Of a DNA stretch of 64,000 bases, positions 20,974 to 35,900 are shown piece by piece. Source of the DNA: Siphonodentalium dalli (lineage: Eukaryota; Mollusca; Scaphopoda; Gadilida; Siphonodentaliidae); the NCBI GenBank assembly GCA_032622095.1, contig CP136067.1, forward strand, positions 94,044,707-94,108,706, in the 5' to 3' direction. A model generated the notes under the pieces. That model was not told the origin of the DNA. It worked only from the letters and a program-made list of their open reading frames with translations, and made no database searches. Positions within the stretch are counted from its first letter, which is position 1; each line of letters opens with the position of its first letter. A program made the translations under genes and the position numbers.

Positions 20974-23900
20974 GTAAGTATCAAAAACTGCATATGACAG
21001 TTCAATATTGTTATTTGTGAGCAAAGGACGATACAGATAACCGGCAATGAGTAGTAAGATTACTAGGAAATCTGTTTATTCTGACTATTCCTGTCATTGG
21101 TTTTAAATTTATCATTAAAATGACTTAAAAAATGGAAACAATTTATTCCGCAGTTTTCTTTTTCTCAAAATTTCTGTCAACAGTATTTGTCTCACTGACT
21201 CAACAGGTCTAGGTGAACCACCGATCGATCTATAATAGCCCGATCGGACTAAAATAGACCGATGGGGACTTTAACAGCCAGCATGCATCTGCGATAAGTG
21301 GAGCACTTTAAAATTGTTCTATGTCGACTATGAAAGTATGATGATGATTGTTCAACCAATACTGACCAATACTTTGAACCAGGCAATACCAGTACTTTGA
21401 AAACAAATTAATTCTTATTTCTTAATCTTATGAAACTTGAAAGACAGAATAATTATTTATTGAGAATATTCAATATAAACATATGTACAAAACTTAAAAA
21501 AAAACAATTTCAATATTAAAGAAATTTAGAGTTACCTCTCTTACAACAACGAGCACTGTGTTGGGAACACCAATCAACCTATTTTTATTTTTTAGCAAGA
21601 TCGGGCTATTATAGATCGATCGGTAGTTCACCCTGACCTGCTCAAGTGTCTCTTACCCAGTGCATGTCTGTGCAGAGTGGAGATAGCATGTGTTCAGGAG
21701 ATGAAAATGAGATAGGGGAGGCAGGTTTAACCAGGTCGGGCACACATCCAAAACGGTGGGCGTTTTTATCGCAATTCGTCAGGGGAACTCTGTGTGCATA
21801 ACAGGGATGGATCCAGGGATTTTTTGGGGACACCTGTTTTGGGACCGGGATATGCCTTGGACCGTAGGCCCGAGATGGGGTGGGTACGGGAGGGGGTCAC
21901 CCACCTCCCTTATGTGCAGCATTAAAGATCCCACATAAGAAAATGGACTGGCTTACAAGGTCAAGATAAAGGCCAATGTATTATCTTATATATGCGAGGC
22001 TCCTTAGATGGGAGACTCATTTATATAAGAGAATGCATTGGCACAGGATTTTTGCCAAATTTCAAGAAGCCCCAGTCATGAAAGGGTTAAAATATTTCTC
22101 ACTGGACACTTGATTAAGCAAATAAAGGCTCTATATCAACTGTATATTGATGATTTGCATTGCATGTTGTTGAATTATAATAGATTTCCTTCAAAATATA
22201 GAAAATTCAGCTTTAATAAAACTATCCACTTGCAATTTGGGGACATTTAGGCCACCAGAGTTTGGGCGCCCAAACCTGTAACAGGTATCAAAAGAGCCCT
22301 GGATCCTTCCCTGGTGCATAACATAACTATCAATAGTATAACGGCATTAATGTTCTCTGCCAGTCTCTGGGGACAAGCTTTGGCCAATTTTATGCATAAG
22401 AAATGCTAAACATAACATCTTCGACTTGTTTTATTTAATGAAAAGGAATAAATAATAAATGGGGTGATATATATACATTATACAGGGGTTGATTTAATTT
22501 AAAAAAAAAATTATACCTTACCGTACTCGTATTTAAATTCGCGCAGTATTTTTTTTCACTCAGTTTTGAATTCGCGCACTTTAAATTCGCGCACCTATCT
22601 ACGCGAATTCAAAACTGACAATTTTTGTTCGTGAAAGTCTTGGATCTGATGACAGTTTCAGTTCTCTGTCTGAAGATACATTTGTATATTGAACACGATC
22701 ACAGTGGATTTACATCGTATAAAACATGACTACATCATCAATATGTTGAGATGATGGATGCTCCAAATAATTGTTCTGATTTGAAATAGTTATGTTTATA
22801 TGGACTGGACATCAATGCAATGAACTCGAAAACAGAAAACCACAACCGCGAAGGCAACTAACTTCAGAAAAATCAACCTCGGCCATGAGTTGTGAAGATA
22901 TAACTTACTCAGGGTGTATATATGCGATGTCACTCCAGAGTAGGAGCGTCGTGCTTTCATGTACATGACTCCTAGAATATGTGTATTTCTTACAAGAATT
23001 TCAACATCGTCGTTACCTTGATTTGTACGTTGCTTGGCATTGAGTAATGGCTTTATTTATTTTTTTATTTGCTCGATAGAATGTAAACCTAAATTTGCTG
23101 TCTATTATGACATTCCAGAATCAACTTATCAGCAGTGTGAAAGTCGCACATTGACTTTCGCACATTATGACATCTATCTGGATTGTAATGCACGTTTCCC
23201 TAGATTTTGAGTTTTGTGTACACTTGGGTCTTCAAAAAGATATGACATGTTAATTACATGTGAATACAAATTGGAACTTTATACTTTTTCTAACAAAATC
23301 TGATATTTTAACAAAACATGCTACCAGACGTCAGTAAGCCTTAATTGCGCTAAGTCGTTGAGTTTATTGGTTCTTTGTAGTAAGGCTGCAAAGATACGGT
23401 TTTCCACGATACATATGATACATCATGATCTTATTTGGCAAACAAGAATAAGGGCTATAACTCTGGTAAAAAGGATTGGAAAAATCTGGTTTTCGAACTC
23501 ATCGAAAATGTTGTACAAGATCCAAGAATGAAATTGTTGACGTTTGTTCTAATGTTATAATGCCAACAATTATAAAATTTCCTAAAATTCAGCTGTAAAA
23601 TTGCCAAAAAATATAGATGAAGTAAGGTCTGTAACTCAGGTAAAAGAAATCGGACAAAACTAATTTTTGAAACATGATCGAGATATTGTTGTGAAAGATC
23701 CATATACTAGTACCAAATATTAATGAAATTGGTTGACATTTGTTCAAGTTATCGCACTAATGGACATCAAATAGGCATAACTCTGGTTAGATAGTCGGGT
23801 CAGACATGACAGTTAACTGACATACCAATAATTGTCCGAATCCATTAGTAAATGGCTATGTCATACAGGTTTGTCGCCCAACGCCAACCTTCCCTCACCA

Positions 23901-26900
23901 TATCAACAGTCAAGTTTTGATAAAAACTTGACTAAAATCAATCAACTCAGGCTTGTTTGTTTTCTACTTGCAGATATAACCATTGCCAAGAATGAGCTGG
24001 ATGATTTCAAATCATCGGCAAATGATGTCATTCATTTTAAGTTAGGTAAGTTCAATCATAGGTGCTTCATTTGAGTGACTAAAATCCATGCTGTTCAAAA
24101 CGACTTGTAGAGAAATACCATTATAAGAGCAATTTGTAAATATATTAAATCTATCTCAGATGTATTATTTACAAGCCTTGAAATAGTGTGTCTGTCATTT
24201 GCAGAATGAGGTCCCCAGAGGGTGAATTTAGTGATGCTATCCCGCATAGCGGGCTAGCATCACCAAATTCACCCTCTGGGAACCTCATTCTGCTGAGGTA
24301 TAAGCAGAATGAGGTTCCCAGAAGGTGAATTTGGTGATGCTAGCCCGCTATGCGGGATAGCATCATTAAATTCACCCTATGGGGACCCCATTCTGCAAAT
24401 GACAGACACACTATTTCAAGGCTTGATTATTTAAATATTTAATTTAAACTTCTGGATATTATTGACGTTTGGTCTTTATCTTCCAAAATGTAATAGCTCT
24501 TCCACGACTTGAGCTTCCTGAATGTTTGGGAAAGCCCTTCGCCAATACATTCCCTTATATATAGGGAGCCTCACATATATAAGAGAATGCATTGGCTTAA
24601 CAGTATTTACCTTGACCTTGTAAGCCAGTGCATTTTCTTAAATATGCGTGGCTCCCTATGGGAGACTCACATCTATAAGAGAATGCACAGTCACATGGTC
24701 TTTAATGCTGCACCAGCACAGCTGCCATCATACCAGCGCAGCTTCCATCATGAAAGGGTTAACAATAATTTGTTGATAATTTATTGTCATTTGTTATATT
24801 ACTGATATATTTCCACAATTGCATGTACGCTATTGTTGGCAGACATCATTGTTGAATAATTTGCTTTAATAAATCTTATCTTAGGCCAAACAAAAAAGAT
24901 TGTATGTTTCCGATAACAGAGCGAAAAAATTAGGGTAGGTAGGTAGGGATTTTTTTTTTTTTTTATTTATTTTGATATTTTCTATCCAGCTTCAGAAATA
25001 TTGAACTACCACGACCGAAATGACATAAAATGCCAACTCGGGTTGAGGGGAAAGTATTACTTGATCAACACTGTGGAAATATACATTAAGACTGATAAAA
25101 GATCAAACTTACTTCATGCTTATAAAGTATGTTTTTTATTATTCACATACCATATTTTCATAAATTTGGCTATAAACCCAACCTAGCATGCCTGTTTTTG
25201 GAAACAGTAGCTAAACATGTACACCTAACATTTGGTGATAACCTCTATATATGTACATGTATATATACAGATAAACACCCATGTTTGTTGATAGTGTTCC
25301 TATGTTCCATAAGACCCAAACAAGGCATAAAGCAGGCATGAGATCCACTCTCAGGAAATTAAAATTGAAAAATGCATGCCCATCAGTCAACAACCAATCA
25401 CACACCTGGGGGTGTTTGAGACAGCAGTCACTTCATGGTTACTTTTCAGGGATATGTTAGAAACCATGTGTTTTGAACACTAATGACCATCAATATATAT
25501 GTGCATTAGTGGTAAAAACAGTAAAAAAAAATTTTTTTTTTTTTTTAATAGAAAAGTTTTACTTTTTCTCAAAATATCAATACAAAAATTAGGGTCGGTG
25601 GGTTATTATTAGGGTCGGTCGATGTACGGAAACATAGCATCTTTTTTTTTTGGCCTTATCCAAGATCCAAGGTTGTTAGGCTTAGTGTTGAAACGATTAA
25701 TCGACTAATCGAAATCGACGCGATTATTAAATTAGTCGATTCCGAAATCGGCTAGTCGACTAGTCGGAACACACCCACCACCATTATGCCATCGCGAAAG
25801 CAGTGCCGTTGCCGAATTACTGGTCAATTTAAACAATCAGGCTATCGAAATACACAATCACAATTAGCTTGCTAAAGCCTTCTTTGTTGTCCCTTTGATG
25901 CGATAACTGCTTTCAGTATTTGGTGGTCATGCACGAGCGCGAAACCCAATGACCTCAACTCAATGTATTTGTCGGCGCCGCGCCGGCTTATTCTTTGAAG
26001 TTGAGACGACCGGCTTTGATAATCAATTTCAAAGAATCAGCGCCTATCGCAACCGTGTCTATTTCGGCGTGACGGAATTGATCTGAGTGATATCTGGTCA
26101 ACGTGCTTGCAGGTGTGCAGGACTCAACTTCAATCAAGTTAGTTGCGAGGTGACATTATTAAGTTTTAAGTTTAATAACAAATCCAATATATTATAGTTT
26201 ATTGAAGCACTATGTCAGTATACCTTTAAAGTTTATTTGTAAAATTGTGTGATATTTTTTACAACCACCACATGCATCAACTGACGCATGGGTGAGCGTA
26301 TACGATCGCACGTTCTAGATATATTGTATTATAGATATAAATATAAAGCCAACCCGCGGTCGGCCATGCTATGCATCGAATAGCGTCGCGTATTTCGAAC
26401 TAAACTGGCGAGTCACTTCGACTTTATATGGGCTGTGTTTGTGAAAACTTACAATGTATTTTAGCACCTCAAACTTAAATCCTTCGTGGAATTGGGCGGT
26501 GACAAAGCTGTTCACAGAAACGTAATCTGGATGACGCAAATTCCTGGAATCGGGCTAAATATAGAACTTACGACATCGCATTGAAATGTACTATTAACAT
26601 CGCCGGTCTGCGCAGTTTTATTTCTGAAACTGACACGATCGATTGTGTATCGGGGACTCGCGAGTAAAATTGTATATATATTTACAATGTACCATGCACG
26701 AGAGACAATTATGTACGCGATCAAATCAAACAGTGAAAACACGTGCGTTTTGGCGGGAAAATGACTGTCCGTGATTAAACTATGTCATATCGTGACCTTG
26801 CAATGAATACAAGGAACAACATTATGTACGCAATGCATGGCCCATTTTTTAATATATGCGGACTATATATTTACAGGGAACTTTACCACATTCCGTGTCC

Positions 26901-29900
26901 GATATATGTACATGACATCTGCGAGCATAAAAGGCTTGTACGCACTACAGCTATTATAACATTTATTAGCTCAACTTTACTTTGTAAAGTTTGAGCTATT
27001 GCCATGGCTTTGTCGTCCGTCGTCCGTGTGTACGTGTGTGCGTGTGTACGTGTGTACGTAAGGCGTCAACAATGCAGGCTACAGGTCGTACCTTTCGTCG
27101 GATCATTATGAAATTTGTCATAGCTGTTGACATAAACATTTAGACCAGAATAATTAATTTTGGGGTCATTCGGAAAAAAAACATGGCCGCCAGTGTACTG
27201 TTTGTCTGATCTTCATGAAATTTGTCATGGATGTTAATATTGACATGTAGATGGGAACGAGTAATTTTGGGGTCATTCGGCCAAAAAACATGGCCGCCAG
27301 CAGCCATCTTGTATTTTACTCTTTGTATGACTAAATCCTTTAGCACGGGCTACAGGTCGTACCTTTAGTCTGATCATCATAAAATTTGTCATGGCTGTTG
27401 AAATTGGAATGTAGATGGGAACGAGTCATTTTGGGGTCATTCGGACAAAACACATGGCCGCCAGCAGCCATCTTGGATTTCAAAATTTAATCCATTAGCA
27501 CGGGCCACAGGTCGTACTGTTCGTCTGATCACCATGAAATTTGTCATGGATGATAATATTGACATGTAGATGGGAACGAGTAATTTTGGGGTCATTCGGC
27601 CAATAAACATGGCCGCCAGCAGCCATCTTCGATTTTACTCTTTGTATGACTAAATTCTTTAGCACGGGCTGCAGGTCGTACCTTTAGTCTGATCATCATA
27701 AAATTTGTCATGGATATTAACAATGACATGTAGATGGGAACGAGTAATTTTGGGGTCATTCGGCTAAAAAACATGGTCGCCAGCAGCCATCTTGGATTTT
27801 ACTCTTTGTATGACTAAATCCTTTAGCACGGGCTACAGGTTGTACCTTTAGTCTGATCATCATGAAATGTGTCATGAATGTTAATAATGACATGTAGATG
27901 GGAACGAGTCATTTTGAGGTCATTCGGCCAAAAAACATGGCCGCCAGCAGCCATCTTGGATTTTACTCTTTGTATGACTAAATCCTTTAGCATGGGCTAC
28001 AGGTCGTACCTTTAGTCTGATCATCCTAAAATTTGTCATGGTTGTTGAAATTGGAATGTAGATGGGAACGAGTTATTTTGGGGTCATTCGGACAAAAAAC
28101 ATGGCCGCCAGTGGCCATCTTGGATTTAAAAATTTAATCCATTAGCACGGGCCACAGGTCGTACTGTTTGTCTGATGATCATGAAATTTGTCATGGATGA
28201 TAATATTGACATGTAGATGGGAACGAGTAATTTTGGGGTCATTCGGCCAAAAAACATGGCCGCCAGCAGCCATCTTGGATTTTACTCTTTGTATGACTAA
28301 ATTCTTTAGCACGGGCTGCAGGTCGTACCTTTAGTCTGATCATCATAAAATGTGTCATGGATGTTAACAATGACATGTAGATGGGAACGAGTAATTTTGG
28401 GGTCATTCGGCCAAAAAAACCTGGTCGCCAGCAGCCATCTTGGATTTTACTCTTTGTATGACTAAATCCTTTAGCACGGGCTACAGGTTGTACCTTTAGT
28501 CTGATCATCATGAAATTTGTCATGAATGTTAATAATGACATGTTGATGGGAACGAGTCATTTTGAGGTCATTCGGCCGAAAAACATGGCCGCCAGCAGCC
28601 ATCTTGGATTTTACTCATTGTATGACTAAATCCTTTAGCATGGGCTACAGGTCGTACCTTTAGTCTGATCATCATAAAATTTGTCATGGTTGTTGAAATT
28701 GGAATGTAGATGGGAACGAGTCATTTTGGGGTCATTCAGACAAAAAACATGGCCGCCAGCGGCCATATTGGGTTTAAAAATTTAATCCATTAGCACGGGC
28801 CACAGGTCGTACTGTTCTTCTGATCATCATGAAATTTGTCATGGATGATAATATTGACATGTAGATGGGAACAAGTAATTTTGGGGTCATTCGGCCAAAA
28901 AACATGGCCGCCAGCAGCCATCTTGGATTTTACTCTTTGTATGACTAAATTCTTTAACACGGGCTACATGTCATACCTTTAGTCTGATCATCATAAAATT
29001 TGTCATGAATGTTAATAATGACATGTTGATGGGAACAAGTCATTTTGGGATCATTCGGCCAAAAAACATGGCCGCCAGCAGCCATCTTGGATTTTACTCT
29101 TTGTATGACTAAATTCTTTAGCATGGGCTACAGGTCGTACCTTTAGTCTGATCGTCATAAAATTTGTCATGGATGTTAACGATGACATGTAGATGGGAAC
29201 GACTCATTTTTGGGTCATTCGGCCGAAAACAAGGCCGCCAACAGCCATCTTGGATTTTACTTTTCTCTTCATGTCTATAAACATGTATTAGATATTCAAC
29301 TTTCCACATTCCTAATGGCTCCATTGACTGTAATACATTAAATTATTCCCTTTCCAAGTTGAGCTACAGTGTCATTGACACTTTCATATTGTAACTTTTG
29401 TTTGACTCTGTTGGAGATGAAGTTCGTTTCTCAAAATATCTTGCATTTCTTCATGTACACCCGTGTGTGAAGTCAATCGGTGACAAGCACACTGGGCAAG
29501 TTCGAAAACAACGATGTTCGATTGTATGTAAGAACCGGTACGGCCCGGTATACCATACCAATGATACCATATCAATTTTAAAGGAACATTTTTACACAAA
29601 ACATATAGAATAATGCACCGGTTTCTGATTGTTGCACGCGCTTCCACTCCGTAATCCGTAGCGTTTCCGCGATCGATCAGATGTTGTCACCACCGTTTAG
29701 ATACATACATCAACTGGATGGTAATTTGATTGTCATAAAACATCATATACCTGGGACAAATTAATTACCTATTAACCTTCAGTGATATTAAGCCAAATAA
29801 TCACGGCAAATAGTGTTTAATCACGTCTTGCTTTGCGTTCGAAAATGCAAAGTTAGTTACTGGTACTCAAAACAAACGGCAAATTATATACGTATATGAG

Positions 29901-32900
29901 CACAAAACGGTAAGTAAGAAGGGGTCCGACTAGTCGACTAGTAGTCGATTCCCTCTGGCGACTAGTCGATTCCTCAAAACCACTAATCGTTTCAACACTA
30001 GTTAGGCTAGAAGAAATAATGTTGAACATTTTTATAATTAAATTGGCATTCAAGTGTGTTGTCATATATTCCAACCTGGCTAATTAAACCTGGCTAATTA
30101 GGTAGCAATTAGTCCAGGCCTGAAAATATGCCAGACATTTGCAGAATGAGGTCCCCAGAGGGTGAATTTAGTGACTATACATCGCTAGCATCACCAAATT
30201 CATCCTCTGGGGGACCTCATGATACATGGACTCATCTGCTATGGGAGACCTAGACTCAGATTTAAGTTCCCAGATGGTGCAGCTGGTGATGGTGAATTGG
30301 AGTCCGATGAATCAACTTTCATACCTGACGTGACACATCACTTTAACTAATTGGTTGATCTTTTCAGTGAGAAATGAATCTGAATTGGAGTCCGATGAAT
30401 CAACGTTCATACCTGACATGACGCACCAAGTCTTCGGTGAAAAGTAAGCATTTATCTTGTATTATCAGGCCTGGATATAGTGTGTGTGTCATTTGCAGAA
30501 TGAGGTCCCCAGAGGGTGAATTTAGTAAAGCTTACCAGGTCAAGTTAAATATAGTTAGGCCAATGTATTCTCTTATATATGTGAGGCTCCCTATGAGAGA
30601 CTCACATATATAAGAAAATGCCTTGACACAGGGTTTTCGGAAAATTCCAGGAAGCTTAAGTCATGGAAGGGTTAACAGATAGGAGCAGGTAGCTCAGCTG
30701 GTTAGTGAGCCGACCTCTGAGCTACGCCTTTGATATGGTTGAGAGTTCAAATCCGACATGGTATCGGTCGGACTTTGTGTCGCCATCTGCATTCCCAGTA
30801 CCATGTACAGTAATGCTATAATTAATCGACCTCTTAACCACAGCAGAATTATGGGTATAAACTTTTCAGGATTTAGTCGGAAATATGGCTTGTTGCCATT
30901 CATTGGAAACTCTCCCCGGGAGCTTTCCGATGAATGGCAACAAGCCATATTTCCGACTAAATCCTGAAAAGTTACCCATAATTCTGCTGTGGTTAAGAGG
31001 TCGATTAATTAGAGCATTACTGTAACCATGGGCAACACGAATCAACCATCATTGACATGATCAGTGCTCTGAGAATGATTCCATAAACAAATAGAATATC
31101 AGACAAATTTGAAAAATACCTACATTGAGAATTTCGTACCTCTGCTCCTCTTGTAATGTAACAGCCAGGGGTGACACAACTCTAGGCACACCGTCAGATT
31201 GGGAGCCGACGTTAATGGCTGTCCCTTGTGCAACAATGTGCGCATGTTAAAGATCCCTACCGTGGTGAAGAAGTCACATATTCAGAAAAATTTCCCGGAC
31301 AAAATGGGTGGATCAATCTACTCAATCCCAGGTTATATTAGTAAGTATAATGACTGCAAGCCATGCCAACAAAGAAGATGCATATTCACTGTATTCAGTT
31401 CTGGATTGCTTTCGTTGGTATAGTCAAAGGTATAGGTTGCATAATCCGATTAAGCGCCCCTCAATTACTATTTATTTGGATTCGGGGTAAAAGATATTTT
31501 ATTCGAATCGAGGAACCCATCTATCAAAGCTCAGAGTTATTATATATCGATTATTGAAATCTATTATTTTTCACCATCCAGACTTATTAGTGGCCCAGTA
31601 AAAAGTCGACGAGCCGACGGTCCCTGACCAAATTGCGGATGAAAATGAATAACTAAAATCAAGAGGCTTTGTGTTGATAATAATGCCAAATTTCATCGAA
31701 CAAGATGTTGATAAATAACAAGTTTCAGACAATTTTATTCTATAGTTTACTGTGGTTAGCATTATTTTTGGGCAATTAATCAATTCTGATAAATGAAGCG
31801 GCATTTCTAAAAATATTGTTGTTGTTGGAATCTGATTATATGGGGACCATTGAATCGGATTGAGTACCTTTAAACATTTGTCAATCATGTTTTGCCTCTC
31901 ATTTATATTTTCATTCTTCTTTTCTAATGCACACTAATGTTTTATCTTCAGAGAGACGATATTTGGTTACAAGGATCTGAAGATTGATTTGTTCTACACA
32001 GCATCTCGACTGATAACGTACCTCAACATGTCCTACTCTGAAAAAGTTAACTCACAGAAACATGGTGTGTCAGTAAGTGTATCTGCTTACCAATTTTAGC
32101 CAACATTGTTCTTTGTTTTCATAATGCTATCCTCAAAGTAATTGAAAAACGGGATGATACCCTGTAATGACGGTAGTATACGGTATCCACAGCGGTAACG
32201 AGAAGGTCTCTGTGGTGAAGTTACAGTACTGTGCGGTTATTAGCGGGGCATCACACCAAAAGTTGAAAAAATAATACAACAGGATCTCGTTAAGTTAAAC
32301 AGATATAAGGAGAATCCATGAACTTAATGTTCATGTCTGCATGTGTAAAACCAATAAATGCGGCCTGACACCAGGCAATGGATGGGTTTATAAAACTATA
32401 AGGCATTAATAGAGGTATTTCATGTATGTGTGAATTTATTTTGATCCCAGGTACGGACAGAAACATGTTTGCAAATAGTGTGTCTGTCATTTGCAGAATG
32501 AAGTTCTCAGAAGGTGAATTTAGTGATGCTATCCAGCATAGAGGGTTAGCATCTCCAAATTTACCCTCCGGGGACCTCATTTTGCTTGGGCCTCATCTTC
32601 CGGGAAGTATCTAGTCTCAATTAACATTGTTTTTAGTTACTTTTTCCCCTTCTGTGAAGTTTCAATATCCCCTAATTTGCAGAAGATTAAATTCATAATC
32701 GGGGTGACTAATGGGTGAACTTCACCAACATCAACTGAGAAACTTCAATCTGATTCTAGGTTTCCCATAGCAGTTGAGGCCTAGGCAGGATGTGGTTCCC
32801 AGAGGGTGAATTTGGTGACACTAGCCCCCTGTGCGGATAGCATCACTAAAATCACCCTCTGGGGACCTCATTCTGCAAATATCAGACACACTATATCCAG

Positions 32901-35900
32901 ACTTGATATTAACCAATCACCGCTATTGGTAACAAAATTATGTAACATATTCTCACACTTTTGACAGGCGGATGAGGTGTTACCTGTTCTGGCTGGAGAT
33001 ATCCCGTTTGGATACAAAAGCAATTTGTCAGATTTCATCTCGGAGTTGTCAAGCGAGCACAAGTTTAAACCATTTGGCACATTACTACACTCATACAAGA
33101 GGATTACAAGTGGTAGGTGGCTTTATTAGTCGAGTTTTTTTCCAAAACTCGACTTATAGTTTGATGAGGGGCGGCGGACAGGCGGGCGGGCGGCGTGTTT
33201 TGCTTATAACTCAACCGTTTATTGACAGATTAAACAAAAAATTGGTGTGTGAGTACATATCCATGCACGTAAGCTGCAGACAAAAAAATCGGGTTCGTCC
33301 GCACATTTATTACAGAGTTATGGCCCTTTGAATTTTCAGCTCGTTAGCGCGATAACTTCAACAAACGTTATCCGATTTGATTGAAATTTGGTATATAGGT
33401 GTCTCCCAAGAATATCTCGGATGAGTTCGAAAACCGGCCTGGTCCGATAAAATTTGATAGAGTTATGGCCCTTAATTAGTCATTTTTCACGAATTTTCAG
33501 CTCGTTAGCGCGATAACTTCAACAAACGTTATCCGATTTGATTGAAATTTGGTATATAGGTGTCTCCCAAGAATATCTCGGATGAGTTCGAAAACCGGCC
33601 TGGTCCGATAAAATTTGATAGAGTTATGGCCCTTAATTAGTCATTTTTCACGAATTTTCAGCTCGTTAGCGCGATAACTTCAACAAACGTTATCCGATTT
33701 GATTGAAATTTGGTATATAGGTGTCTCCCAAGAATATCTCGGATGAGTTCGAAAACCGGCCTGGTCCGATAAAATTTGATAGAGTTATGGCCCTTAATTA
33801 GTCATTTTTCACGAATTTTCAGCTCGTTAGCGCGATAACTTCAACAAACGTTATCCGATTTGATTGAAATTTGGTTTATAGGTGTCTCCTAAGAATATCT
33901 CGGTCGAGTTCGAAAATCGGCCAGGTCCGATAAAATTTGATAGAGTTATGGCCCTTAATTAGTCATTTTTTCACAAATTTTCAGCTCGTTAGCGCGATAA
34001 TTTAACAAACATCATCCTATTTGATTGAAATTTTGATATATAGGTGTCTCCCAAGAATACCTCGGACGAGTTAGAAAACTGGCCCGGTCCGATAAAATTT
34101 GATGGAGTTATGGCCCTTAAGTAGTCATTTTTCGATTTAACCTATTAATTAGTCTACTGATACTGATGCACACCAATTGGCAGTAGCCACCGGCGGTAAG
34201 CCACCGAAAACGAGACACAGCATCTCTGATGCCACCTCTTGTTTTAATATGATATGATACTCGAAGTATATAGAATGACCCTGCCATTTGGGATTAAAGA
34301 ATCTTCCAAATTGTCAGACAAATACTCTTAAGCTTACTGGATGCATGTTAACAACTTGAAACGCAGATATAGCCCTGTGTTAATCTGTAGACCGTTTGGT
34401 GCTAATAGTGAGTCACAACAGAGATAATAATATTTCATGATATGAATCGTCCAATATCCTGTACAAAACCTCAGACCTCTGGCACGAAAAATAGAACCGC
34501 AACACCTTATAAATGTTCACGAAATGTATTTGTCCATGGTTCAAAATGTCCAGTACCCCACAAGTTATTTATTCTGTTCTGAAAAAAGTGTACCCTCTTG
34601 GAATTTCAATAACATGGTATTCTAAATTATCTGTGATGGCACAAGTAAGTGAATTAGCTGCGTTAGGCCATAAGTTTGGTTCTCGGGCAATTATTTTTCA
34701 AATAAATGAGGGAGGTTGGGGTTTTTTCTTTTTTTCCAGCTGTTGTAATATGTGTAGAAATTGTGCATATTTACCTGTTTCTCCCATGTGAGTTCATACT
34801 TAGCATAGTTGTTGGAAGTTCTGACCAAAAAATATTGTTCTCACTTAATATACCCCTACTTGTGTGCAAACTTATATATATTTTTTAGTCTGAACTTCCA
34901 ACAAATGTGATGAATGAACCATATATCTGTTTCAATTACCTTAATATGATGTAAATATGAAGTATAAAATGATATTTTCTAAGAGTTTTGTTGTTCTGCT
35001 ACTATTTCAACTAACACAAGCATGATTTACCACATTGATAAACAGTATGAAGCATGTGGGGAATTCCCCATTTTTCAATTGTCATAAAAGTTTTCTTAAA
35101 CTGGGAAGTGGAACATTAATTTCTAAACAGAAACAAACAACAGTAATTTTTGTTAAATTTAGCAGACTATCAACACTGTATTGTCATCTTGGTATAAGAA
35201 TTTATATTAACCCTTTCTTGATTGGAGCTGTGCTGGTGCAGCATTAAATATCCTGTGCCAGTGCATTATCTTATATATGCGAGTCTCCCATAGGGAGCCT
35301 CACATTTATAAGAGAATGCACTGGCTTACACGGTCAAGGTAATTGTTAGGCCAATGTATTCTCTTATATATGCAAGGCTCCCTATGGGAGACTCGCATAT
35401 ATAAGAGAATGCATTGTCACAGGGTTTTCGCCATATTTCAGGAAGCTCTGGACAGTCATAGAAAGGTTAATAAAAGTAGCAAAGCTAGAAACTTTTCCAG
35501 TCAAGAAATGATCTGGAATAATCATTCCGACTTTCTTACTTACCATAAAATTGTAAAATTTTAAATTGAAAGTCGAAACAAACATATGATTGCAAACCAT
35601 CAGGAATGTTTGTTGTCACTACAGCTCACTTTTGGTCCTAACTAAGGAAGGATGGTGGTTTTATCTCTTTATTGATAAAGTTTAACCCTTTACCCAACAG
35701 AATGGCCCTGTGCCAATGCATTCTCTTATATATGCGAGTCGACCATAGGTCGCCTCGCATATATAAGAGAATGCATTGGCTTAGGCTTAACACATTAAAA
35801 ATTAAAAAATTGTTAAAGAATGTAAGAAAAAATGGTAAAAAAGATTTTTTTTTAGGCCAATGCATTCTCTTATATATGCGAGGCGACCTATGGTCGACTC

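Noticed and set aside
24509-24805. Open frame with repeated YKRMHW-type residues, also seen in many other frames
   Set aside because: The peptide pattern is the translation of the MITE hairpin and recurs wherever the hairpin occurs, on both strands.
30682-30756. A functional tRNA gene
   Set aside because: A and B boxes are present but acceptor-stem ends do not pair and the anticodon arm is not recognisable; better explained as a SINE head.
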